A program made the position numbers and the translations under genes. Below are positions 7,907-16,350 of a stretch of DNA of 64,000 bases, piece after piece. Source of the DNA: Microbacterium sp. AK031 (GTDB lineage: Bacteria; Actinomycetota; Actinomycetes; Actinomycetales; Microbacteriaceae); assembly GCF_024807145.1 (NCBI RefSeq), contig NZ_JANUCA010000007.1, forward strand, positions 124,001 to 188,000, in the 5' to 3' direction. The notes beneath the pieces were generated by a model. It saw nothing but the letters and a program-made list of their open reading frames with translations, was not told the DNA's origin and did no database searches. Numbering within the stretch: the first letter of the stretch is position 1; every line of letters starts with the position of its first letter.

Positions 7907-9039
7907 AGCTCGACGTCGATGTCCGTGCCCGAGTCGGGACGTTCATGCTCGAGGCGGCGATCACCGCCGCCGAGGGCGAGGTTCTCGCGATTCTCGGGCC
8001 CAACGGTTCTGGTAAATCGACCCTGCTCGGAGCGATCGCCGGACACCTCGATCACGTCGGCCGTCACGCCGAGGTCACCGGCCGGATCACCCTCGGCGGG
8101 CGGATGCTGGATCAGTCCGTTCCGCCCGAGCGCAGAAGAATCGGCCTGCTGGGCCAGCACACCACGCTGTTCCCTCATCTGACTGCCTTGGACAACGTGG
8201 CGTTCGGCCCACGCGCCCAGCGGATGCGGCGAGCGGACGCCGAAGAGCTCGCTCGGAGGCATCTCGCGGATGTCGGCCTCGGCGACCTCGGTGATCGACG
8301 GCCATCCCAGCTGTCCGGCGGGCAGCGTCAGCGCGTCGCTCTGGCCCGCGCATTGGCGGCGGCACCCGATGCGCTGTTACTGGACGAGCCGTTCGCCGCG
8401 CTCGACGCGCAGACCTCGGCCCAGGCCAGACGCCTGGTGTCGCAGCTGCGCGATCGAGTGAGCGTTCCGATGGTGCTGGTGACGCACGACCCCATGGATG
8501 CCGTCATGCTCGCGTCTCGCACCGTGGTGCTGCATGAGGGACGTGTCGTGCAGGAAGGCTCGACCAGGGATGTGCTCGGCCACCCGAACTCGCCGTTCGT
8601 GGCGGCCATCGCCGGCGTGAACCTCGTGTCGGGCATCGCGAGCAGCGAGGGGATTCTGCATACGGCGGGCGACGCCACGTCGACGACCGGAGCGACGATC
8701 GGGCCCAACCGCTGGATCGGGCACGGTGACCGGTTGGCACCGGGCGAAGCGGGCACCGCAGTCTTCTCCCCCGGCGCCGTACGGGTTCACCCTGGCGCGG
8801 CGCGAGCTTTCGAGAGTCTGCCCGCCTCGGATGACTCCGGCACTGCACCCAACATGTGGAGCGGCACTGTGGCGCACCTCGAGGCGATCCCCGGCGGAGT
8901 GCGTCTGTTCACCACCGAGCATCCTGACATCGCGGTCGACTGCTCCTCGATGGCCGCCGTCGACGCCGGCATCAGACCCGATGCGGTGCTCACGTTCTCG
9001 GTGCTCGAGCAGGACGTATCAGTGCGCCGTTCGCACTGA
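7903..9039 (+). CDS. modC: Molybdate ABC transporter, ATP-binding protein
   Basis: A 378-residue ATPase that powers ModAB. The Walker A is 'GPNGSGKST', the ABC signature 'LSGGQRQRVALARAL', the Walker B 'LLLDEPFAAL', and the switch His lies in 'VTHDPMDAV'. After about residue 230 comes a TOBE-type regulatory domain, as in ModC proteins, where molybdate can inhibit transport. It overlaps modB by 4 nt and ends 35 nt before moaA, so it may be cotranscribed with the cofactor gene. Confidence 0.94.
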   Translation: MKLDVDVRARVGTFMLEAAITAAEGEVLAILGPNGSGKSTLLGAIAGHLDHVGRHAEVTGRITLGGRMLDQSVPPERRRIGLLGQHTTLFPHLTALDNVAFGPRAQRMRRADAEELARRHLADVGLGDLGDRRPSQLSGGQRQRVALARALAAAPDALLLDEPFAALDAQTSAQARRLVSQLRDRVSVPMVLVTHDPMDAVMLASRTVVLHEGRVVQEGSTRDVLGHPNSPFVAAIAGVNLVSGIASSEGILHTAGDATSTTGATIGPNRWIGHGDRLAPGEAGTAVFSPGAVRVHPGAARAFESLPASDDSGTAPNMWSGTVAHLEAIPGGVRLFTTEHPDIAVDCSSMAAVDAGIRPDAVLTFSVLEQDVSVRRSH

Positions 9040-9074
9040 GCGGTGCTACCGTTGCCCACACGAAAGGGAAGGCG

Positions 9075-10169
9075 ATGGCGATCATTCCGATTTCCGCACC
9101 AGAGCGGGCGACAGGGGCGTCGCGCCTGCCCTCGACCGGTGGGCTGGTCGACCGATTCGAACGCCCGATGCGCGATTTGCGGATCTCGGTGACCGACCGA
9201 TGCAACTTCCGCTGCGTCTATTGCATGCCTCGCGCGGTATTCGGCCGCGACTATGCATTCCTCGATCGTGATGAACTGCTCAGCTTCGAGGAGATCGAGC
9301 GGATCGCGCGCGTGGCCGCAGCGCACGGCGTGCGAAAACTGCGGTTGACCGGCGGCGAGCCGCTCCTGCGCCGCGGGATCGAAGAGCTCATCGCTCGCCT
9401 CGCGGCACTGCGCACACCGGGCGGCGAGAAGCTCGAGATCGCCCTCACGACGAACGGCTCCGCGCTGACCGTGAAGGCGCAGGCACTCAAGGATGCCGGC
9501 CTCGGCCGCCTCACCGTCTCGATCGACTCGCTGAACGACGAACTCTTCCAGCAGATGAACGACGTGCGCTTCCCCGTCTCACGCGTGCTCGACGGCCTCG
9601 ATGCCGCCCACGCGGTCGGGCTCGGCCCGATCAAGTTGAACATGGTCGTCAAGCGCGGCCTGAACGACGGCGAGATCGAGGCCATGGCGTCGCATTTCAA
9701 GGGCACTCCCTACACGCTGCGCTTCATCGAGTACATGGATGTCGGCACCTCCAACGGGTGGTCGCTCGATGAAGTGGTGCCATCGGCCGAGATCGTCGAG
9801 CGGATCAGCGCACAGCATCCGCTCGAGCCGATGGGCGCGACCGTGACGAGTGAGACCGCGCAACGCTGGCGTTACGCGGATGGCTCGGGCGAGATCGGCG
9901 TGATCTCGTCGGTGACCAACACCTTCTGCGGCACCTGCAACCGGGCTCGGATCTCCACAGAAGGCAAGCTCTTCACCTGCCTCTTCGCGACAGAGGGGCA
10001 CGATCTTCGCGCGCTGCTGCGCGAAGGCGCCGACGACGAGCAACTCGCAGCAGCAATGGCGTCGATCTGGGGTGCTCGTGACGACCGGTACTCCGAGATC
10101 CGCTCGAGCCTCACACCAGAACTTCGCGCCTCCCGCCCGCGCGTCGAGATGAGTTACATCGGCGGCTGA
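9075..10169 (+). CDS. moaA: GTP 3',8-cyclase (Moco step 1)
   Basis: A 364-residue radical SAM enzyme that starts cyclic pyranopterin formation from GTP together with MoaC. The N-terminal cluster motif is 'CNFRCVYC', the SAM-binding motif 'TGGEPLLRRG', and the second, GTP-binding cluster has 'CGTCNRARISTEGKLFTC'. The C-terminus ends in the conserved Gly-Gly (YIGG). The ATG at 9075 follows 'AAAGGGAAGG'. Convergent with moaE, from which it is separated by a hairpin. Confidence 0.95.
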   Translation: MAIIPISAPERATGASRLPSTGGLVDRFERPMRDLRISVTDRCNFRCVYCMPRAVFGRDYAFLDRDELLSFEEIERIARVAAAHGVRKLRLTGGEPLLRRGIEELIARLAALRTPGGEKLEIALTTNGSALTVKAQALKDAGLGRLTVSIDSLNDELFQQMNDVRFPVSRVLDGLDAAHAVGLGPIKLNMVVKRGLNDGEIEAMASHFKGTPYTLRFIEYMDVGTSNGWSLDEVVPSAEIVERISAQHPLEPMGATVTSETAQRWRYADGSGEIGVISSVTNTFCGTCNRARISTEGKLFTCLFATEGHDLRALLREGADDEQLAAAMASIWGARDDRYSEIRSSLTPELRASRPRVEMSYIGG

Positions 10170-10199
10170 GAGCCACCGATGCATCGGGCCCGTGGGCTC
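10170..10199. terminator. Convergent terminator-like hairpin between moaA and moaE
   Basis: GAGCCAC (10170-10176) pairs with GTGGGCTC (10192-10199) with one bulged G, and the loop contains a perfect CGATGCATCG palindrome (10177-10186). It lies just past the moaA stop and overlaps the moaE stop, so it can end transcription from both sides. Confidence 0.5.
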
Positions 10200-10611
10200 A
10201 GAGTCCGACCCACTCCGAGACGCCGTCGTCGTAGTGCTGCCGCTTCCAGATCGGAACGCCGCGCTTGATCTCCTCGACCACCAGTTCGCAGGCGCGGAAG
10301 GACTCCGCGCGATGACCACCGGATGCTGCGGCGTACAGGGCGATGTCGCCGATGCGCAGATCGCCGACACGATGAGCCGCTGCCACCAGCAGCCCGGTCT
10401 CCGCCCGTACGCGTTCGACGATCTCGGCCAGGAATCGCGCAGCATCCGGGTGCGCACGATAATCGAGCGAGCGCACCGACCGGCCTCCGTCGTGATCGCG
10501 CACGACCCCGCAGAAGGTGACGATCGCGCCGTGCGCGTCCGAGCCGACGGCGTCCCGCACGGCCGCCTCATCGATGGGCTGCTCGGAGATCAGGGCGAAT
10601 GTCGTCGTCAT
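10198..10611 (-). CDS. moaE: Molybdopterin synthase catalytic subunit
   Basis: A 137-residue MoaE, which with thiocarboxylated MoaD inserts the two dithiolene sulfurs into cyclic pyranopterin monophosphate. Family hallmarks are 'GAIVTFCGVVRDHDGGR', 'LDYRAHPDAARFLAEI' and 'VAAAHRVGDLRIGDIAL', and the catalytic Lys region 'CELVVEEIKRGVPIWKRQHY'. The start overlaps the moeZ stop by 4 nt (ATGA), so the two are coupled. It is on the strand opposite to moaD, an arrangement that splits the two synthase subunits into divergent transcripts. Confidence 0.94.
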   Translation of the reverse strand: MTTTFALISEQPIDEAAVRDAVGSDAHGAIVTFCGVVRDHDGGRSVRSLDYRAHPDAARFLAEIVERVRAETGLLVAAAHRVGDLRIGDIALYAAASGGHRAESFRACELVVEEIKRGVPIWKRQHYDDGVSEWVGL

Positions 10612-11801
10612 GAGGACACCATCTCGGTCGGGGTGTTTTCGGGACTCGCAGCATCCTGCACCACGTCGCCGCCGACGGCGACGAAGGCCTGAATGCCACC
10701 GGAAAGATACGTCACGCGGAATCCACGCTCGGTCAATGTCCGCGCGGCTCGGCGAGAGCGCGGGTCGCGTTCGCAGTAGATGACGATCGGTGCGTCCTGC
10801 GCATCGTCGGGCGCGGCTTCGAGGCCCTCCCCCTCATCGAGGCGGCCCATCGGCAGCAGTTCTCCTCCGGGGATACGCCGTGCGCGGGCTTCGTGCGGTT
10901 CGCGGACGTCGATCAGCCGCACCGGCCTGCGCTCTCTCCTCCATTGCAGCAACTCAGCGGCAGATGTCGCCTCCACATCGTCGGCGGCCGAATCACTCGG
11001 AATCCCGCAGAACTGCTCGTAGTCGATGAGCTCGGTCACCGGTGCGCGCGCGTCATCAGCGGCGTAGGCGATCTCGCGGGTGCGAGAAGTGAGGGCATCG
11101 TAGAAGAGCACCCGGCCCAGCAGCGGCTCGCCGATCCCGACGACCAGCTTGACGACCTCGGTCGCCATGAGCGATCCGATCGCGGTGCACAGGCTCGGCA
11201 GCACGCCGCCCAGCTCGCACGAGAGCGTCTCGTCCGCCGGCGGCGGCGACGGGAACAGGTCGCGGAACGTCGGTCCGCGGTCGCGCCACGCGACTCCGAC
11301 TTGCCCGTGGAAACGCAGGATGGACCCCCAGACGAGAGGCTTGCCCGCGAGTTCTGCCGCGTCGTTCGCGAGATAGCGGGTCGGGAAGTTGTCGCTGCCG
11401 TCGACGACGAGGTCGTATTGCTCGAGTATCGCCGAGAGATTCTGCGAGGTCAGTCGCTCGTGGTGGATGATCAGTTCGCGGTCAGAGTCGATCGCCCTCA
11501 CGGTGTCGGCGAGGGAGTCGACCTTGGGACGACCGATATCTCCGACACCATGGCTGAGCTGGCGATGCAGGTTCGACAGCTCGACGACATCGTCGTCGGC
11601 GACGCCGATCGTGCCGATGCCGGAGCCTGCGAGAACGGGAACGATCGCGCTGCCGAGCCCACCGGCGCCTATGACGAGAACTCGCGCAGCGCCGAGTCGC
11701 CGTTGCGCGTCTTCGCCGAAGCCGGGCAGCATGAGCTGTCGGCTGTAACGGGTGATGCGCTCGGGCTCCAGCGCGGGGCCCGGCTCGACCAGCGGGATCA
11801 T
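10608..11801 (-). CDS. moeZ: MoaD adenylyltransferase/sulfurtransferase (MoeB-rhodanese fusion)
   Basis: A 397-residue fusion. The N-terminal E1-like domain has the ATP-binding 'VLVIGAGGLGSAIVPVLAG' and the 'DDDVVELSNLHRQ' segment, and adenylates the MoaD C-terminal glycine. The C-terminal rhodanese domain (from about residue 290) carries the persulfide cysteine in 'VIYCERDPRSRRAA'. The usual zinc CxxC near 'PCYRC' of E. coli MoeB is replaced by 'PTFRDLFP', as is common in actinobacterial MoeZ. The start is set at the ATG at 11801, where the conserved 'ERITRYSRQLMLPGFG' begins 15 residues later; the upstream in-frame extension lies in the divergent promoter region. Confidence 0.92.
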   Translation of the reverse strand: MIPLVEPGPALEPERITRYSRQLMLPGFGEDAQRRLGAARVLVIGAGGLGSAIVPVLAGSGIGTIGVADDDVVELSNLHRQLSHGVGDIGRPKVDSLADTVRAIDSDRELIIHHERLTSQNLSAILEQYDLVVDGSDNFPTRYLANDAAELAGKPLVWGSILRFHGQVGVAWRDRGPTFRDLFPSPPPADETLSCELGGVLPSLCTAIGSLMATEVVKLVVGIGEPLLGRVLFYDALTSRTREIAYAADDARAPVTELIDYEQFCGIPSDSAADDVEATSAAELLQWRRERRPVRLIDVREPHEARARRIPGGELLPMGRLDEGEGLEAAPDDAQDAPIVIYCERDPRSRRAARTLTERGFRVTYLSGGIQAFVAVGGDVVQDAASPENTPTEMVSS

Positions 11802-11892
11802 GGTGCAATAGTACGCGTCGAACTTCACTACGCGGCAGCGAGTTTCCACGATGTGAAGTTTTAATTCCACTCACTCGGCTAGAATGGACAGT
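11802..11892. promoter_or_regulatory. Divergent moeZ/moaD promoter region
   Basis: This 91-nt AT-richer stretch separates the two divergent Moco transcripts. On the plus strand TAGAAT (11880-11885) is a good -10 and ends 7 nt before the ATG at 11893, pointing to a leaderless moaD mRNA. A near-repeat of AACTTCAC in opposite orientations (11821-11828 and, as GTGAAGTT, 11853-11860) could be an operator. Confidence 0.5.
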
Positions 11893-12141
11893 ATGGCAAT
11901 CGTGACGGTGCGATACTTCGCTGCCGCCTCTGAGGCAGCAGGTCGCGAGCAGGAAGACCTCGATCTCGGCGAGGCTTCGACCCTCGGCGAGCTGCGCGAG
12001 GTTCTGGTGCACGCCTATGGCGAGCCGATGTCTCGCGTTCTCCGCTCCGGTTCGTTCCTGCTCGACGGTGTCGTGCGGCGTGATCTCGCGCACCCGGTGG
12101 GCGCGCAGGTCGACATCCTCCCGCCGTTCGCCGGAGGATGA
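11893..12141 (+). CDS. moaD: Molybdopterin synthase sulfur carrier subunit
   Basis: An 82-residue ubiquitin-fold protein ending in the obligatory Gly-Gly ('LPPFAGG'), which is adenylated and thiocarboxylated by the MoeZ encoded divergently. 'VRYFAAASEAAGREQEDLDL' is the usual MoaD beginning. The ATG at 11893 is preferred over the in-frame ATG at 11884 because the latter overlaps the -10 hexamer. It heads the plus-strand run moaD-moeA-moaC-mog. Confidence 0.92.
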   Translation: MAIVTVRYFAAASEAAGREQEDLDLGEASTLGELREVLVHAYGEPMSRVLRSGSFLLDGVVRRDLAHPVGAQVDILPPFAGG

Positions 12142-12148
12142 TCGAACG

Positions 12149-13432
12149 GTGAACGCATCCACTCCCGCTGAGCATGCCCACGCCGTCGCCGCCCTCCTCG
12201 CTCCTGTGCTCGACCGCCTCGTTGACGACGCACTCGCCGAGCTGATCACGCTCACCCCGGGCGCCGCGGCTGGCCGCGTGCTGTCTGTGGATGTGCACAG
12301 TCGCATCCAGGTGCCGCCGTTCACGAACTCGCAGATGGACGGGTACGCCGTGCGCGCCGCCGATCTGGAATCCGCGTCGACCGATACGCCGGTGCGGCTG
12401 GACATCGGCACGACCAGCGCCGCGGGCGACGCCGTGCATGGACACGTTCCCGGCACGGCATCGCCGGTGATGACCGGCGCGGCGATCCCCTCGGGGGCGG
12501 ATGCCGTCGTGCCGATCGAGCTCGCCGATCCGCCCCGTTTCATGGGGATCGGCAAAGGGGCAGGGGTGCGCCCCGGAGACTCCACCGTTCGCTTCCACGC
12601 GCCGGTCGAGGTGGGCACATTCGTCCGAGAGGCGGGCGCCGACCTCGCAACGGGATCGACCATCCTGCCCGCCGGCACGCGGCTCGGGCCGGCGCAACTG
12701 GGCTCGCTGGCCTCCGCCGGAGTCACCGAGGTGCGGGTGCGTCGACGTGAGGTCGTGCTGCTGCTCTCCACGGGTCATGAGCTGCGCGCACCAGGCGACG
12801 AGCTCGAGCCCGGGCAGATCTACGATGCGAACACCGCGTCGCTCACGGCTGCGATGGAGGAATCCGGTGTGATCGTTCAGGTCGCGTTCGCACCGGACGA
12901 CGCCTCGGCTGTGCTGGATGCGATCGCACAGCATCCCGATGCCGACCTGATCGTCACGACCGGCGGAGTCAGCGCCGGTGCCTTCGAGGTGGTGCGCGAT
13001 GCTCTCGAACCGGCCGGCGTGCAGTTCGGGAAAGTGGCGATGCAGCCGGGCGGTCCGCAGGGACTCGGTGACGCGCGGGTGCCTTCGGGCGACGGCGAGC
13101 GCACGGTGCCGGTCATCGCCTTCCCTGGCAATCCGGTCTCCGCGCTGCTGTCGTTCGAGATGTTCCTGCGGCCGATCCTGCGCGGCGCCGCCGGACTTGA
13201 TCCCTCGCGTCGGGTGCATCAGGCCCCTCTGGCCGAGGCGCTCAGCTCTCCGCCGGGAAAGCACCAGATCCGTCGCGGGAGGCTCCGCGAGGACGGTACC
13301 GTCGAGGTGGGAGCTCCCGGATCGCACCTGCTGCACGATTATGCGCGGGCGACGGTCCTGGTGCATGTTCCGATCGGCGTCGACACGCTCCCTGCGGGCG
13401 CTGAGGTCGAGGTATGGAGAATCGATGAGTGA
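12149..13432 (+). CDS. moeA: Molybdopterin molybdotransferase
   Basis: A 427-residue enzyme that inserts molybdate into adenylylated molybdopterin. 'VPPFTNSQMDGYAVRAADL' holds the conserved MoeA active-site residues near the N-terminus. The central MoCF domain shows 'LIVTTGGVSAGAFEVV' and 'VAMQPGGPQGLG', and 'VIAFPGNPVSALLSFEMF' is a further hallmark. The GTG at 12149 is chosen because GGAGG (12133-12137) lies just upstream and the frame before it has no family similarity. Its end overlaps moaC by 8 nt. Confidence 0.94.
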   Translation: MNASTPAEHAHAVAALLAPVLDRLVDDALAELITLTPGAAAGRVLSVDVHSRIQVPPFTNSQMDGYAVRAADLESASTDTPVRLDIGTTSAAGDAVHGHVPGTASPVMTGAAIPSGADAVVPIELADPPRFMGIGKGAGVRPGDSTVRFHAPVEVGTFVREAGADLATGSTILPAGTRLGPAQLGSLASAGVTEVRVRRREVVLLLSTGHELRAPGDELEPGQIYDANTASLTAAMEESGVIVQVAFAPDDASAVLDAIAQHPDADLIVTTGGVSAGAFEVVRDALEPAGVQFGKVAMQPGGPQGLGDARVPSGDGERTVPVIAFPGNPVSALLSFEMFLRPILRGAAGLDPSRRVHQAPLAEALSSPPGKHQIRRGRLREDGTVEVGAPGSHLLHDYARATVLVHVPIGVDTLPAGAEVEVWRIDE

Positions 13433-13895
13433 CCTGACGCACCTGCGTTCTGACGGCTCGGCACACATGGTCGACGTCACCGACAAGGCGGTCACGCGCC
13501 GCGAGGCGCGGGCACAGGCCGTGCTCGTGACGACCGAGGATGTCGTCGCGAAGATCGCCGACGGCTCGCTGCCCAAGGGTGAGGCACTCGGAACGGCGCG
13601 GCTGGCGGGCATCATGGGCGCGAAGCAGACGTCGAACCTGATTCCGCTGTGCCATCCACTGCCTCTGACCAAGCTCTCCGTCGACCTCGAACCGCAGGGC
13701 GATCGCGTGCGGATCGTCGCGACGGCTGTGACGAACGGCGTCACCGGCGTCGAGATGGAGGCGCTGACGGCAGCGAGCGTCGCCGCTCTCACGCTCTACG
13801 ACATGATCAAGGCCGTCGACAACCGCGCCGTGATCACCGATGTGCTCGTGCTCGCAAAGTCGGGCGGCAAGAGCCGCGACTGGTCGCGGGAATGA
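13425..13895 (+). CDS. moaC: Cyclic pyranopterin monophosphate synthase
   Basis: A 156-residue MoaC, acting after MoaA to make cyclic pyranopterin monophosphate. 'AHMVDVTDKAVTRREARAQA' opens the fold, 'ARLAGIMGAKQTSNLIPLCH' and 'VTGVEMEALTAASVAALTLY' hold conserved substrate-binding residues, and 'DMIKAVDNRA' carries the catalytic Lys-Asp pair. The ATG at 13425 lies inside the last codons of moeA (8-nt overlap), and the stop overlaps mog by ATGA, giving tight translational coupling. Confidence 0.95.
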   Translation: MSDLTHLRSDGSAHMVDVTDKAVTRREARAQAVLVTTEDVVAKIADGSLPKGEALGTARLAGIMGAKQTSNLIPLCHPLPLTKLSVDLEPQGDRVRIVATAVTNGVTGVEMEALTAASVAALTLYDMIKAVDNRAVITDVLVLAKSGGKSRDWSRE

Positions 13896-14371
13896 CCAGG
13901 CGTGCCGCGGTTCTCGTCGCCTCGACCCGCGCGGCAGCGGGCACGTACGAAGATCGCACCGGTCCGGTGATCACCGATTGGCTGCGCTCTCGAGGTTTCG
14001 AGGTGGTCGAGCCGGTCGTCGTTGCGGATGCCGTGATCGCCGATGCGCTCTCAGAGCAGCTCGCGCAGCATCCGGACCTGATTCTCACGACCGGCGGCAC
14101 CGGCGTCTCGCCGGATGACCGCACGCCGGAGGCGACCAGAGCGCTACTGGACATGGAGTTGCCGGGTATCGCCGAGGAGGTGCGGCGGCGGGGAGCCGAG
14201 GTCACGCCGTCCGCCATTCTCAGCCGGGCGATCGCCGGTGTCGCCGGTCGCACGCTCGTGATGAACCTGCCCGGCTCCAGCGGTGGCGTGCGCGACGGGC
14301 TCGCCGTGCTGGGCGACGTGCTCGATCATCTGATCGACCAGATCTCCGGCGGAGACCACCCGGCGCACTGA
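13892..14371 (+). CDS. mog: MogA/MoaB family molybdopterin adenylyltransferase
   Basis: A 159-residue MoCF-domain protein that activates molybdopterin by adenylylation before MoeA adds the metal. 'LILTTGGTGVSPDDRTPEAT' is the canonical motif containing the MPT-binding Asp residues, and 'RTLVMNLPGSSGGVRDGLAV' forms the second part of the site. It overlaps moaC by 4 nt and closes the plus-strand Moco operon. About 155 nt without coding potential follow it before the next gene. Confidence 0.93.
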   Translation: MTRRAAVLVASTRAAAGTYEDRTGPVITDWLRSRGFEVVEPVVVADAVIADALSEQLAQHPDLILTTGGTGVSPDDRTPEATRALLDMELPGIAEEVRRRGAEVTPSAILSRAIAGVAGRTLVMNLPGSSGGVRDGLAVLGDVLDHLIDQISGGDHPAH

Positions 14372-14526
14372 GAGTCATGCGACGCGCAGTGTCGACGGGC
14401 CACTCGCCGCGCGTCGTCAACGGAAGACCGTGACGAATGTCATGCCGATAGAGGACTGTTGTGCACTTCTTCGCGCCGCAGGCCGCTTGTAGCGTCGATA
14501 TCACTGACGTGAAACGGGGATGACGA

Positions 14527-15162
14527 ATGTTGCGCAAGGCGAAGCCGGGAGACGATCACCCGCTGCAGCGCTACCGCTGGTGGCAGCTGTTCTCACGCTC
14601 ACTGTTCCATCTGCGTCAGGACGGCATCGCCGGCGTATCGGAAATCTGGTCGGTCGACGTCCGCCATGGTGGCGACTCGAACGGAGAGGTACGGGCCCTG
14701 CTCTACCTCGACGGACGCAACCACTCACGCTCCAAGCTTCCCGCGGCGTTCCGCATCCCCGGTGGCACGATCGAAGTGGCCACCAGCAGCTACGGCCTCA
14801 AGCGCTGTCACTACGTCGCCGACGACGGGACGGTTCGGATGCTCGAACCTGACCCCGCCTCTGCCGAGGGGCGACGCGCGCGCCTCGATCACACCCGCCC
14901 GGCTTTGAGCCGCTCCATCGGCGTCGTGTCGTTCGTGGTGCTCGTGATCGCGCTCGTACTCGGTGTGCCGCAGATCATCGAGGACATCACACGGATCCCT
15001 CCCGTCGCCGACGCGGTCGGAACATTCATCAGCCCGTTCCACCTTCCGGCGTGGGCGAACATCTCGCTGGTCGTCGCGGGGCTCGTGGCGAGCACCGAGC
15101 GGACCCTTCGCATGCGCTACAACTGGATACTCGACGGCGGCCTGTTCGACGGTGACGATTAG
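14527..15162 (+). CDS. DUF2550-unlike membrane protein of unknown function
   Basis: A 211-residue protein that I cannot assign. The first 120 residues are soluble, with a beta-rich character ('IWSVDVRHGGDSNGEVRALL', 'AAFRIPGGTIEVATSSYGLK') and many charged residues. Two hydrophobic segments follow (about 137-156 and 174-192). An RBS-like GGGATGACGA lies before the ATG. Its stop overlaps the convergent HxlR gene by 4 nt. Nothing in the context shows its role. Confidence 0.6.
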   Translation: MLRKAKPGDDHPLQRYRWWQLFSRSLFHLRQDGIAGVSEIWSVDVRHGGDSNGEVRALLYLDGRNHSRSKLPAAFRIPGGTIEVATSSYGLKRCHYVADDGTVRMLEPDPASAEGRRARLDHTRPALSRSIGVVSFVVLVIALVLGVPQIIEDITRIPPVADAVGTFISPFHLPAWANISLVVAGLVASTERTLRMRYNWILDGGLFDGDD

Positions 15163-15659
15163 GCGGCACCCGAGCGCTCGAGCTCCTCGAGATACGCGTC
15201 CGTGAGAGCACCCAGCACGCTCCCCGAGCCGTCGGTGCGCGGGATTCCCAGGTGCAGCTCTCTGAGTTCGTCCATGAATGCGTCCCAGAGTTCGGGGCCG
15301 CCGTTCTCGAGCAGTTCTGCCCGGATGGCGAGCTCGGGCGAGGCCGGAAGGTGGCGTCGCCCCCACGCGCCGAGCTGAGCGAACACGGGCACGAGCTGGA
15401 TCGACGGCTCGGTGAGGCTGTAGATCACCTTCTGCTTGTGAGAGGGATCGGCCGCGCGCGACAGCATCCCCAGCTCGACGAGCCGCGCGAGCCGGTTCGC
15501 GAGGATGTTGCTGGCGATGTGCTCATCGGAGTTCGCCAGCAGTTCGCCGTAGTGCCGGCGATTGCCGAACATGATGTCTCGCAGCACGAGGAGCGACCAC
15601 TTGTCGCCGAACACCTCAAGGGAGAGATTGATCGGGCATCCGGATCGGTGCGCATCCAC
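15159..15659 (-). CDS. HxlR-family transcriptional regulator
   Basis: A 166-residue winged-helix regulator. 'CPINLSLEVFGDKWSLLVL' near the N-terminus is the defining HxlR motif including the conserved Cys, followed by the recognition segment 'IASNILANRLARLVELGML'. The GTG at 15659 is taken as the start because it directly precedes that motif and an AAGGGA lies 8 nt upstream. It is divergent from two DHFR-fold genes, and paired half-sites occur in the shared promoter, so it probably controls them in response to a thiol-reactive or small-molecule signal. Confidence 0.85.
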   Translation of the reverse strand: MDAHRSGCPINLSLEVFGDKWSLLVLRDIMFGNRRHYGELLANSDEHIASNILANRLARLVELGMLSRAADPSHKQKVIYSLTEPSIQLVPVFAQLGAWGRRHLPASPELAIRAELLENGGPELWDAFMDELRELHLGIPRTDGSGSVLGALTDAYLEELERSGAA

Positions 15660-15677
15660 TGGTGAATCCCTTCGTCA

Positions 15678-15740
15678 AACCACTTGCAATCTACCACCGG
15701 TTGTGGCTACGCTCAATCCGATTGCAGAACACAAGTGGTT
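15678..15740. promoter_or_regulatory. Candidate HxlR operator half-sites
   Basis: AACCACTTG (15678-15686) and its exact reverse complement CAAGTGGTT (15732-15740) flank the divergent promoter, with a related CCACCGGTTGTGG (15694-15706) between. Such paired sites fit a dimeric HxlR protein controlling both directions. Confidence 0.5.
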
Positions 15741-15750
15741 AGGAGCCAGC

Positions 15751-16347
15751 ATGTCGTTCGTGTTCAGTGACATCACGATCTCCATCGACGGATTCGCATC
15801 CGGGCTCGGCCAGACGGCCGAGAAACCATTCGGCGATAGTCCGGCACAAGAGCTGCACCGATGGATGTTCGAGGACGCCGAGGAGAACGCCGCCGAGATC
15901 AAGGCCGTCGCGGCCGCGGATGCATTCGTGATGGGACGCAACATGTTCGGTCCGGATCGCGGAGAGTTCGACCTGCATTGGATGGGGTGGTGGGGACCGA
16001 ATCCGCCATATCACGGCCCAGTTTTCGTGCTCAGCCACCACAAGCGCGAGCCACTCGAGATGGAAGGCGGCACCACGTTCACCTTTGTCAACGACGGCAT
16101 CGAGGCGGCTCTCGAGCAGGCGACAGCAGCGGCCGGCGCGGAAGGGCGGGTGTCGATCGCCGGTGGAGCGGCGACCGTCAATCAGTACCTCAAAACCGGA
16201 TTGATCAACGAGCTGCGCACCCATATCGCACCGGTGATCCTCGGCGCTGGAGAGCGCCTCCTGCTCGACGTCCCCGCCCGGACGGTGAGTATCGCCTGCG
16301 CTCGGGGCTCGGCGCTCGCCACGCACATCAGCTATCGGATCGAGTGA
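15751..16347 (+). CDS. DHFR-fold (RibD C-terminal-like) reductase
   Basis: A 198-residue protein of the RibD_C/dihydrofolate-reductase fold, an NADPH-dependent reductase family of mostly unknown substrates. The typical N-terminal 'ITISIDGFASG' and the conserved 'GRVSIAGGAATVNQYLKTGL' with 'LRTHIAPVILGAGERL' are present. The ATG at 15751 follows AGGAG. It is the first gene of a pair divergent from the HxlR regulator, 3 nt upstream of a paralogue. Confidence 0.83.
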   Translation: MSFVFSDITISIDGFASGLGQTAEKPFGDSPAQELHRWMFEDAEENAAEIKAVAAADAFVMGRNMFGPDRGEFDLHWMGWWGPNPPYHGPVFVLSHHKREPLEMEGGTTFTFVNDGIEAALEQATAAAGAEGRVSIAGGAATVNQYLKTGLINELRTHIAPVILGAGERLLLDVPARTVSIACARGSALATHISYRIE

Positions 16348-16350
16348 GTC

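Noticed and set aside
11879-13792. A 637-codon open frame on the minus strand
   Set aside because: Antisense to moaD, moeA and moaC, which are certain.
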